In this document: positions 1-5,659 of the stretch, in pieces | How positions within the stretch are numbered: position 1 is the stretch's first letter | Layout: each line of letters starts with the position of its first letter | Origin: an uncultured Oscillibacter sp. | GTDB taxonomy: Bacteria; Bacillota; Clostridia; Oscillospirales; Oscillospiraceae | Direction of reading: 5' to 3' | Assembly: GCA_905233795.1 (NCBI GenBank) | Contig: CAJOFP010000022.1 | Coordinates: forward strand, 1-7,706 | DNA length: 7,706 nucleotides | The notes under the pieces: generated by a model | Told to the model about the DNA's origin: nothing | What the model saw: only the letters and a program-made list of their open reading frames with translations | Databases searched by the model: none | Translations under genes and position numbers: made by a program

Positions 1-1105
1 CGGCGGCGCGCCGGGAATCGGCAAATCGACGTTAATGTTACAGATATGCGGGACATTATGCGAGGCGTTTCGCGTTTTGTACGCGTCCGGCGAAGAATCC
101 GGGCGGCAGTTAAAAATGCGGGCGAATCGGTTAAAAGTCACGGGCGAGAATTTACTGGTATTATCGGAATCGGGATTACAGGATTTATTGGACGCCGTAT
201 CGGAAACGCGTCCGGAGATTTTAATCGCGGATTCGATCCAGACGCTATATAATGACGCGCTGGATTCTCCGGCGGGAAGCGTCAGTCAGGTGAAAGACTG
301 CGCTATGGCGTTAATGCGTCTCGCCAAAGAAGAAAATATCACTGTATTTGTGATTGGGCATATCAATAAAGAAGGGTCTATCGCGGGGCCGAAAGTTCTG
401 GAACATATGGTGGATTGCGTATTGTCATTTGAGGGCGACGCGCATAATGCTTATCGAATTTTAAGGGCGACAAAAAATCGTTTCGGGGCGACAAATGAAA
501 TCGGCGTGTTTGAAATGCGCGATAACGGTTTGACTGAAGTCCCGGATCCGTCTGAAATGTTATTATCGGGACGCCCGGAGGAGACGCCGGGCGCCTGTGT
601 GACGTGCGTCATGGAAGGGGCGCGGCCCGTATTGGCTGAGGTACAGGCTTTAGTCGTCGGGACGCCCGCCGGAAATCCGAGAAGAACCAGTAACGGTTTT
701 GATTATAATCGCGCCGCGATGTTATTGGCCGTACTGGAAAAACGCGGCGGCTTGCGCGTGTCATCCTGCGACGCGTATTTAAACACCGTCGGCGGGTTAT
801 GGCTGGACGAACCGGCGGCGGATTTGGCGGCGATTCTGGCCTTGGCGTCAAGCTATCTGGACAGGCCGATTCCGAAAGATTTGGCGGCTATTGGCGAAGT
901 CGGTCTGACCGGGGAATTGCGGACTGTTCAGAGAATAGAACAACGCGTATCTGAACTGCATCGTCTGGGCTTTAAAACCTGCGTATTGCCGTTTCATGGT
1001 TTAAATTTAAATAACGCGATGTTTCCGGGCTTGGAATTAATCCCGGCGCGGAATATCGGGGAGGCGATTCGGAGCGCGTTGGGCGTCCGCGATTCCGGCG
1101 CGTAA
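1..1105 (+). CDS. radA: DNA repair protein RadA/Sms, 5'-truncated by the window edge
   Basis: RadA is a RecA-like ATPase that drives branch migration and processing of recombination intermediates in the cytoplasm. The reading frame is open from base 2 and begins inside Walker A (GGAPGIGKSTL, bases 2-34), so the N-terminal C4 zinc finger and roughly 80-90 residues of the usual ~455 lie outside the window; about 367 residues are visible. A Walker B-like ILIADSIQTL lies at about 217-246. The RadA-specific KNRFG motif is at 473-487. After about base 600 comes the Lon-protease-like C-terminal domain (MEGARPVLAEVQALV, then GEVGLTGELR), which in this family is a scaffold without the protease dyad. 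The internal ATG at base 35 follows the P-loop and is not the real start. The frame closes at a TAA and a terminator follows within 100 bases. Identity is very secure; only the 5' end is unknown. Confidence 0.97.
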   Translation, partial: GGAPGIGKSTLMLQICGTLCEAFRVLYASGEESGRQLKMRANRLKVTGENLLVLSESGLQDLLDAVSETRPEILIADSIQTLYNDALDSPAGSVSQVKDCAMALMRLAKEENITVFVIGHINKEGSIAGPKVLEHMVDCVLSFEGDAHNAYRILRATKNRFGATNEIGVFEMRDNGLTEVPDPSEMLLSGRPEETPGACVTCVMEGARPVLAEVQALVVGTPAGNPRRTSNGFDYNRAAMLLAVLEKRGGLRVSSCDAYLNTVGGLWLDEPAADLAAILALASSYLDRPIPKDLAAIGEVGLTGELRTVQRIEQRVSELHRLGFKTCVLPFHGLNLNNAMFPGLELIPARNIGEAIRSALGVRDSGA

Positions 1106-1197
1106 AAGCCGTGACAGGCCGGATTGATTTTGATAGATTTGTTTATTATTTTTATTGATTTGATATAAAACAGGGCATGTCGGCGAATTTTGAACGC

Positions 1198-1240
1198 AAA
1201 CGCCGTCCGGATCGGGGAAACCGATTCGGGCGGCGTTTTT
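1198..1240 (+). terminator. Rho-independent terminator after radA
   Basis: A 17-base-pair stem (1199-1215 with 1221-1237, two G-U wobbles) closes a GGAAA loop and runs straight into TTTTT at 1236-1240. The T-run is on the + side only, so it ends the radA transcript about 95 bases after the stop codon. Confidence 0.85.
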
Positions 1241-1322
1241 AAAGGCGCAGATTCCGTTGTCATCATGATAGACGCAAAAATTTTTAAAATTATAAAATAA
1301 CATGAAATATCCATCCCCCGCG

Positions 1323-1367
1323 CCGGATATTTTTATATATAATTTAATATAAATTATATAAATCCGG
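1323..1367. repeat. AT-rich inverted repeat downstream of queT
   Basis: An 11-base-pair perfect A/T inverted repeat (1336-1346 with 1350-1360) sits inside a second pairing CCGGAT/ATCCGG (1323-1328 with 1362-1367). It lies about 50 bases beyond the queT stop on the minus strand and could act as a weak 3'-end hairpin. No clean U-tract follows, so calling it a terminator would be inference. The rest of the 1241-1413 gap shows nothing recognisable. Confidence 0.4.
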
Positions 1368-1413
1368 GACGGAAATATTATGCCCGCGGGAGAAAGATTT
1401 TATAATTAAATTT

Positions 1414-1959
1414 TTAATTTTTAAATTTTTCCGGCAATGTTTTGCTTAAAAATTTTAATAAAGGCAGTCCCAGAGCGTAACAGGCGATTAACTCGCCCAG
1501 TCCGACGGTGAAAGCGTTGAATATATAAGCGCGGATGAAATTTTCCCCGGATTGCGCGGAAAAATACGCGATTTCCGCGCCGATAATCACGGCGTTGCAA
1601 ATGACAGGCGGGAGAGGCGCGAGATATTGATTTTTGATACGCGAAGTCCAGACAGCCGCGATCAGCGTCGCCGCCGTACCGATTACGCAGTCTAATAAGA
1701 ACGGGGAAAATAAATTCGCCAGAAAACAGCCGACAGTCAGGCCCAGAATCGCTTCCGGGAAGAGAAAGGGCAAAACGGTCATGGCTTCCGCAACGCGGAG
1801 CTGTACGCCGGAATACTGCGGAACCGGTAAAAAAACGGTCAATACAGTATAAAGCGCGGCGATAAGGCCGGCGACCGCGATTCGCCGGGTATCGAATTTA
1901 GACCGCGTGGGCGTCGATTCGGACGGGGATTTCTGTTCCTGACTCAAAATTTCGGACAT
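1414..1959 (-). CDS. queT: QueT-family ECF transporter S component (queuosine precursor uptake)
   Basis: This is a 181-residue hydrophobic protein with about five predicted membrane segments after a polar, Ser/Pro/Thr-rich N-terminus of about 24 residues. The block QLRVAEAMTVLPFLFPEAI, followed by GLTVGCFLANL and GTAATLIAA, is the hallmark of the QueT family. These are substrate-binding S components of energy-coupling-factor transporters, thought to import queuosine precursors such as preQ1 or preQ0; the shared EcfA/EcfT module must be encoded elsewhere. The start at 1959 is preferred over the longer frame from 2013 because GGAGG (1971-1975) stands 11 bases upstream and the upstream ATG at 1977 is part of that ribosome site and of a riboswitch pseudoknot. 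The riboswitch independently supports the substrate assignment. The gene appears monocistronic. The family call is strong; the exact transported base is inferred. Confidence 0.92.
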   Translation of the reverse strand: MSEILSQEQKSPSESTPTRSKFDTRRIAVAGLIAALYTVLTVFLPVPQYSGVQLRVAEAMTVLPFLFPEAILGLTVGCFLANLFSPFLLDCVIGTAATLIAAVWTSRIKNQYLAPLPPVICNAVIIGAEIAYFSAQSGENFIRAYIFNAFTVGLGELIACYALGLPLLKFLSKTLPEKFKN

Positions 1960-1970
1960 GATAAAAAATA

Positions 1971-2011
1971 CCTCCATTTTTTTATTTTTCGACAGGGTGA
2001 TGGCACCTGTC
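1971..2011 (-). promoter_or_regulatory. preQ1-I-type riboswitch controlling queT translation
   Basis: On the minus strand a 6-base-pair stem GACAGG/CCTGTC (2011-2006 with 1996-1991) closes a nine-base loop TGCCATCAC. It is followed by a 13-base A-rich tail (1990-1978) and then ATGGAGG (1977-1971). The loop CCAT (2003-2000) is complementary to ATGG (1977-1974), giving the H-type pseudoknot and A-rich tail typical of preQ1-I aptamers. Because ATGG shares two bases with the GGAGG ribosome site, ligand binding should hide the site and lower QueT translation. The position before a queT-like gene is the expected one for this class. No covariance score was run, and the loop is slightly shorter than in the Bacillus queC example, so the subtype is inferred. 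Confidence 0.82.
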
Positions 2012-2090
2012 AAGGGCGGCGTTTGTCACGCGTTTTATTTTTTGTTTTTTCGCTTTTTGGCAAGACGGCGCCTGTCACGCGTGACGCGTC
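2012..2090 (-). repeat. queT leader with an imperfect direct repeat and a perfect palindrome
   Basis: Two related blocks lie about 50 bases apart in the untranslated leader: CAAGGGCGGCGTTTGTCACG at 2011-2030 and CAAGACGGCGCCTGTCACG at 2061-2079 on the + strand, each continuing with CGT. The distal copy runs into the perfect 12-base palindrome GTCACGCGTGAC (2074-2085). The function is unknown; it may fold ahead of the aptamer or be a protein site. Confidence 0.5.
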
Positions 2091-2098
2091 GATTTGAT

Positions 2099-2127
2099 AA
2101 TATAACACAGAAATGTTATAGGCGCAA
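2099..2127 (-). promoter_or_regulatory. Sigma-A-type extended -10 promoter of queT, with an overlapping inverted repeat
   Basis: Read on the minus strand: TTGCGC (2127-2122), a 17-base spacer, then TATATT (2104-2099) with TG one base upstream, an extended -10. Transcription would begin near 2092, giving a leader of about 130 bases. The spacer and -10 contain TATAACA-N6-TGTTATA (2101-2120), a perfect 7-base inverted repeat placed where a repressor could block polymerase; that role is inferred. Confidence 0.65.
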
Positions 2128-2139
2128 GCGATTTCTTTT

Positions 2140-2190
2140 CAATAAAAAATATAATAAATCCCGGCGGGATTTTCAAATTTCCGCCGGGAT
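2140..2190 (-). terminator. Rho-independent terminator of the endoA transcript
   Basis: A perfect 10-base-pair GC-rich stem ATCCCGGCGG/CCGCCGGGAT (2158-2167 with 2181-2190) closes a 13-base loop. On the minus strand it is followed by the T-rich run TTATTATATTTTTTATTG (2157-2140). It lies about 135 bases beyond the endoA stop and just upstream of the queT promoter, so it insulates queT. The + side lacks a T-run. Confidence 0.87.
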
Positions 2191-2253
2191 CATCGCCCAA
2201 AGTGTGATTATATAATATATAATTACGCGCTGGGAATAAAAATAATCGAGATA

Positions 2254-2327
2254 AATTCAGATAAAAATTTAAAAATTTTAGATATTTTTGGATTTGGATA
2301 AAAGATTCAGATAAAAATCTAAAAATC
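2254..2327. repeat. Two copies of a 24-base AT-rich direct repeat after endoA
   Basis: AATTCAGATAAAAATTTAAA (first 20 bases, from 2254) and GATTCAGATAAAAATCTAAA (first 20 bases, from 2304) start 50 bases apart and match at 21 of 24 positions over their full length. The second copy runs into the endoA stop codon. This looks like local duplication of 3'-untranslated sequence; no function is evident. Confidence 0.5.
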
Positions 2328-2694
2328 AGACAAGCTGGTCGTGAGGCAGTCCGAAACTGACGGCGATAGCCGCGTCCACTTTTGTCATCATTTGTTCTTC
2401 CACATGCCCCATACGTTCCCGAAGCCGTTTTTTATCCAGCGTCCGAACCTGTTCAAGCAGGATTACGGAATTACGGCTCAGGCCGGAATTGGCGTTGACA
2501 GGCAAATTGATATGGGTCGGGAGACGCGCCTTGCCGGTCTGGGACGTAATCGCCGCCGCGATGACAGTCGGGCTGTAACGGTTTCCGGTATCGTTCTGGA
2601 TAATCAGAACCGGACGGACGCCGCCCTGTTCGCTGCCTACCACCGGAGACAAATCGGCGTAATAAATATCGCCGCGTTTTACAGTTGTATCCAC
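2326..2694 (-). CDS. ndoA: EndoA/MazF-type type II toxin endoribonuclease
   Basis: The product belongs to the MazF/PemK family of sequence-specific, single-strand mRNA endonucleases. It is very close to Bacillus subtilis NdoA (EndoA) across its length: [20 protein letters not shown], then RPVLIIQND, a PTHINLP stretch and [16 protein letters not shown]. The two residues needed for catalysis in NdoA are present as Arg27 and Thr50 (numbering from the start used here). The length of about 122 residues compares with 116 in Bacillus. The GTG at 2694 is preferred because GGAG (2707-2710) lies 12 bases before it; the GTG at 2703, adding three residues, has that sequence too close. In Bacillus the order is alr, antitoxin ndoAI, ndoA; here alr lies upstream on the same strand but no antitoxin frame is visible between. 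Family identity is very secure; the start codon is moderately sure. Confidence 0.95.
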   Translation of the reverse strand: MDTTVKRGDIYYADLSPVVGSEQGGVRPVLIIQNDTGNRYSPTVIAAAITSQTGKARLPTHINLPVNANSGLSRNSVILLEQVRTLDKKRLRERMGHVEEQMMTKVDAAIAVSFGLPHDQLV

Positions 2695-2703
2695 AATGTT
2701 CAC

Positions 2704-3238
2704 ACTCCGCCGAAAGAAGTACCGCCGCCGCCCGGAATCCGCGTTCCTGTCCGTCTCAGATAACGGATCATGATGGATATAATATAAATATAATTATTAT
2801 AATATCAAATTAAAATATAATAATATTTATAATTTTAATATATATTATATAATATATCGATCATGTATTATCATTACGCGCAATACGCGTATTACGCGAG
2901 AAAGCCGTCAGGAGTCCGCGTCGTTCCGACTTCAGCGGGGCCACTTTCAGTCTCCCACACGGGTCCGAAATTTATACCCGGCGTATGAAAATCTCAATGG
3001 ATTTAGATAGAGATAAAGATTCCAGCGATGATAATTTTATAATGATAAATATAATATATAATTATAATAACCGGAATCACGCCGGATTTCGTCCCCGGTT
3101 TATTTTATGCGGGGATTTCGGAAGCCGTGCGGGGACTGTATAAGAATATAAAATAATATAAAATAATATAGATTTAAATATAAATTTAAGATAAATAAAG
3201 CATAAAATTAGATAAATAAAAATGAAAATTGAGAAAAT
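2704..3238. other. 535-base intergenic region between alr and endoA with two GC-rich islands
   Basis: Most of this gap is A/T runs such as 2773-2860, 3027-3070 and 3140-3238. Two islands stand out. 2872-2998 contains pairable blocks: CGGGT/ACCCG (2969-2991 area), CCGC/GCGG with an inner GTCG/CGAC, GAAAG/CTTTC, and an AATACGCGTATT palindrome (2883-2894). 3069-3136 offers AACCGG/CCGGTT and a competing GTCCCCG/CGGGGAC (3091-3097 with 3130-3136). A 41-codon + frame (2863-2988) and a 23-codon - frame (2700-2771) exist without clear ribosome sites. No antitoxin-like (ribbon-helix-helix) coding sequence was found. An endoA promoter must lie here or transcription continues from alr; no convincing hexamer pair could be singled out in the A/T runs. 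Confidence 0.6.
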
Positions 3239-4483
3239 TTAGAGCAGACGCAAATCACGGGCGATTACAACGCCGTTTTCCAGATAGAGGCGCGGCACCC
3301 GCTTGCTGACCGCGCAGGTTAATTCATATGGAATCGTGTTTAAAATCGACGCTAACAAATCGCAAGGCTGTTCCGGGCCGAAAATTTCCACGGCGTCGCC
3401 GACATGGACATCAGGAAGATGATTTAAATCTATCATCGTCATATCCATACAGATACGGCCCAAAACGGGCGCGGGGCCGGATTTTGTAATCACGCTGAAT
3501 TGATTGGACAATCCCCGGAACAATCCGTCCGCGTAGCCGATAGGCAGTACGCCGACGCGCTGTTTAAATTTCGTGGTATACATCCGGCCATAGCTGATAC
3601 TGGTATCAGGATCATAAATTTTGATTGTCGAGACACAGGATTTTAAAGCCATAACGGGACGCATATCAAGTTTTAACGCGTCGTCGCCCGCGCCGTATAA
3701 TAAAATGCCGGGGCGAACCATGTCAAGATACGTCTCAGGATAACGGGCCAACGCGCCGGAGTTGGCGCAGTGGCGGATTTTGAAATTGATACCCAGTTCA
3801 GACAGCGCGTTGAATACGGCGCGGAACAAATCAAATTGCTCACGCGTATAGGCGACGCTGTCCGGGTCATCGGCGTCGGCTGTTGCGAAATGCGTGAAAA
3901 TTCCCTCCGGGTCTAATCCGGGCAGTTTACAGGCTTTTGCGATGGCTTGAATTCCGTCATGGAAATGTCCGTCCCGGACCAAAAAACCCAGTCGTGACAT
4001 ACCCGTATCAATTTTGATATGTACTTTCAGGACTCCATCGCATGACGCGGCGGCGGCGCTGTACGCTTCGGCTTTGGCGAGAGCGGAAACCGCCTGTGTG
4101 ATTTGAAATCGGATCAATTCGGGGACCATTTCCGGCGGCGTATGGCCTAAAATTAAAATCGGCGTTTGAATGCCGCCGTGCCGTAATTCCCGCGCTTCGT
4201 CCAGACTGGATACGGCAAGATAATCACAGCCCAGAGATTCTAATTTCCGGGATACCTGAACCGCGCCGTGACCGTAGGCGTCGGCTTTCACAACGCCTAA
4301 ATAACGCGTATTCGGGCCGATGATTTTTCTGGCTTTGCGATAATTCTCCGACAGCGCGTCCAGATTGATTTCCGCCCAAGTCCGCCGCAGTTCTTCCTCC
4401 GGAAATTCAGGATTTCGCGTTCGCGCTATTCGTTCTACTTTTTCCGTTTTTTCCGTTTGCGTCATTTGCGAAGATATTGCCAA
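3239..4483 (-). CDS. alr: Alanine racemase (PLP-dependent)
   Basis: Alr interconverts L- and D-alanine in the cytoplasm, supplying D-Ala for peptidoglycan. From the start used here it has 414 residues against the usual 370-390. The N-terminal TIM-barrel begins at about residue 34 (RRTWAEINLDAL). The PLP lysine is Lys66 in VVKADAYGHG. The opposite-face catalytic tyrosine is Tyr297 in SISYGRMY, which opens the C-terminal beta domain. Also present are IKIDTGMSRLG (156-166), HCANSGAL and VRPGILLYG, all family signatures. The TTG at 4483 is chosen because GGGAG (4492-4496) lies 8 bases upstream; the open frame extends 48 codons further but crosses the promoter and untranslated leader. An ATG at 4465 is possible but has no ribosome site. 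The charged extension of about 30 residues before the barrel is unusual. endoA follows on the same strand as in Bacillus. Confidence 0.96.
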   Translation of the reverse strand: MAISSQMTQTEKTEKVERIARTRNPEFPEEELRRTWAEINLDALSENYRKARKIIGPNTRYLGVVKADAYGHGAVQVSRKLESLGCDYLAVSSLDEARELRHGGIQTPILILGHTPPEMVPELIRFQITQAVSALAKAEAYSAAAASCDGVLKVHIKIDTGMSRLGFLVRDGHFHDGIQAIAKACKLPGLDPEGIFTHFATADADDPDSVAYTREQFDLFRAVFNALSELGINFKIRHCANSGALARYPETYLDMVRPGILLYGAGDDALKLDMRPVMALKSCVSTIKIYDPDTSISYGRMYTTKFKQRVGVLPIGYADGLFRGLSNQFSVITKSGPAPVLGRICMDMTMIDLNHLPDVHVGDAVEIFGPEQPCDLLASILNTIPYELTCAVSKRVPRLYLENGVVIARDLRLL

Positions 4484-4564
4484 TTTATTCTCTCCCTTCT
4501 GAAATCCTCCTGTTAATTTATTTTTATTTATTTTACCGGCGCTCCCTCGCCGTATATGATTGAT

Positions 4565-4593
4565 ATTATAACACATGGATATTTCAAATTCTA
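4565..4593 (-). promoter_or_regulatory. Extended -10 promoter of alr
   Basis: On the minus strand a perfect TATAAT (4570-4565) is preceded by TGT, a strong extended -10. A weak -35 TAGAAT (4593-4588) lies 17 bases upstream. The leader of about 75 bases contains a CGGCG/CGCCG hairpin (within 4537-4553) and an extra GGAGG (about 4506-4510) ahead of the ribosome site used. The promoter's position inside the longer open frame argues against starting alr at 4627. Confidence 0.7.
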
Positions 4594-4627
4594 CTGTTTT
4601 TATGGAAAATTTTGAAAATCGTACCAC

Positions 4628-4970
4628 AATTTTCGCCTTTTATTTACAGATTTTTCTAATTTTATTGATTTTTTTAAATTTTAAAATTTTCTCCCGGCAT
4701 TTTTCCGGCGTATTTATAAAATTTTAATAAAATTAAAAAATATTAAAAATATAAAATAAAAAATAAACGTGAAATAAATTTTTTGTATAATTTACAGAAA
4801 TTCCCCTTGATTTTCCAAATCATCTATGCTAAAATAACAAAAACGAGAGAAAAATATAAAAATTTATCATAAAACGCGACGCGAAAAATCATAAAAATAT
4901 GATATAAATAATATATTATTTATTTATAAAATAATATTATATTTTAATATAAAAAGGAAGTGATTCCGGC
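4628..4970. other. Divergent AT-rich control region between alr and the DUF1292 gene
   Basis: No gene is visible. Besides the + promoter at 4807-4835, the stretch holds only A/T-rich sequence, including the hairpin ATCATA-AAAA-TATGAT (4888-4903) and a perfect 14-base palindrome AATAATATATTATT (4907-4920) in the leader of the downstream gene. A second -10-like TATAAT at 4786-4791 lacks a good -35. Confidence 0.6.
4807..4835 (+). promoter_or_regulatory. Promoter of the DUF1292 gene
   Basis: TTGATT (4807-4812), a 17-base spacer and TAAAAT (4830-4835) with TG one base upstream form a good sigma-A-type extended promoter. The start would be near 4842, giving an A/T-rich leader of about 130 bases. 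Confidence 0.68.
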
Positions 4971-5255
4971 ATGGATGAGGACTCCGGCGCGACTTTTATT
5001 TCTATGACAGATGAGGACGGAAAAGAAGTCGTTTTGGAATATATCGACACGCTGGAATATAACGGCTCTGTCTATCAAGCGTTTTTCCCCGCCGAAGTCG
5101 AGGGCGAACCCGAAGACCCGGACGCCGGATTGATTATCTTGAAAGTAATTCACGAAAACGGAGAGGATTTGTTATCCACCCCGGACACGGATGAGGAACT
5201 TGAAACGGTCTATGATCTCCTGATGGAACAGCTTTTCGATTCGGATGAAGATTAA
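4971..5255 (+). CDS. Small acidic DUF1292 (YrzB-type) protein
   Basis: This 94-residue, strongly acidic cytosolic protein matches the DUF1292 family, small conserved proteins of Bacillota with no settled biochemical role. Recognisable features are the opening ISMTDEDGKEVVLEYIDTLEYNG, the YQAFFPAE segment, an acidic linker with many Glu/Asp/Pro, and the ending IILKVIHENGEDLLSTPDTDEELETVYDLLMEQLF, split here as IILKVIHENGEDLL and then ELETVYDLLMEQLF. The end is very acidic (DSDED). No signal peptide or membrane segment is seen. The ATG has GGAAG (4956-4960) 10 bases upstream. It has its own promoter, and the 6S RNA candidate begins about 50 bases after its stop. In Bacillus-type genomes the family often neighbours yrrK and ireB homologues, neither of which is here. 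Family membership is confident; function is unknown. Confidence 0.88.
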   Translation: MDEDSGATFISMTDEDGKEVVLEYIDTLEYNGSVYQAFFPAEVEGEPEDPDAGLIILKVIHENGEDLLSTPDTDEELETVYDLLMEQLFDSDED

Positions 5256-5307
5256 AAATATTAAAATTATAATTTTATATCATGATTAAGATATAAACTG
5301 AGATATA

Positions 5308-5512
5308 AACCCTGCGGGGTGCGTGACAGATCTTTTTTTAACCCACATTTCGTTATACGGGACGCTGAACTCGGCGCGCGGTTCGCAGGCCTCCCGGAGC
5401 GGCGGAAGGCCGCGCCGGATGTTGGAAGCGGTTAAGCGCAAAGCCGGAGGCGACCCACCTGTTCTGTGAAAAGTGCAGGTTATAACGAGGTCTGCACGGC
5501 TTTCGCGGGGTT
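5308..5512 (+). ncRNA. ssrS: Candidate 6S RNA
   Basis: 6S RNA binds housekeeping RNA polymerase holoenzyme and mimics an open promoter, adjusting transcription in stationary phase. The stretch is about 205 bases, the usual size. It is closed by a perfect 9-base-pair stem AACCCTGCG/CGCGGGGTT (5308-5316 with 5504-5512). Further in are CGTG and CAGA (5322-5329) pairing with TCTGCACG (5491-5498) across a one-base bulge, TCGTTATA/TATAACGA (5350-5357 with 5481-5488), and an apical CGGCGCG/CGCGCCG (5372-5378 with 5411-5417). This long rod broken by large internal loops is the 6S architecture, and the end GCACGGCTTTCGCGGGG resembles Firmicute 6S. A T-rich run after 5510 can serve as terminator with the closing stem. 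No reading frame fits. The promoter is not clear. Identification rests on memory of the family, without a covariance search. Confidence 0.7.
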
Positions 5513-5600
5513 TCTTGATTTTTTATTTTCCATCATTTTTAATTTTTATATTTTTATTGAAATCTAAATAAAAATTAATATCCCGGATAAAGTCGAAATT

Positions 5601-5629
5601 TTGATTTATTTAATTTTATTTAATATTAT
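5601..5629 (+). promoter_or_regulatory. Probable promoter of the aminotransferase gene
   Basis: TTGATT (5601-5606), a 17-base spacer and TATTAT (5624-5629) lie 31 bases before the coding start, predicting a leader of about 25 bases. The surrounding A/T richness makes chance matches likely, so confidence is moderate. Confidence 0.5.
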
Positions 5630-5659
5630 TTAAATATTATTTAATTCAAGGGAGCGTGT

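Noticed and set aside
994..1314. Two overlapping minus-strand frames (106 and 88 codons) spanning the end of radA and its terminator
   Set aside because: They overlap radA antisense and cross its terminator stem; composition is not protein-like and no ribosome site is present.
1960..2013. Longer queT frame starting at 2013
   Set aside because: The added codons are the riboswitch aptamer and the Shine-Dalgarno sequence; the ATG at 1959 is correctly spaced.
2341..2763. 140-codon + strand frame over endoA
   Set aside because: It is antisense to the well-supported EndoA frame and shows no recognisable domain.
2872..2998. T-box riboswitch on the minus strand
   Set aside because: Only the core GTGGNNCCGC-like sequence matches; the specifier stem, terminator with U-tract and an aminoacyl-tRNA-related downstream gene are missing.
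4484..4627. Longer alr frame starting at 4627
   Set aside because: It crosses the extended -10 promoter, a leader hairpin and the ribosome site, and has no upstream ribosome site of its own.
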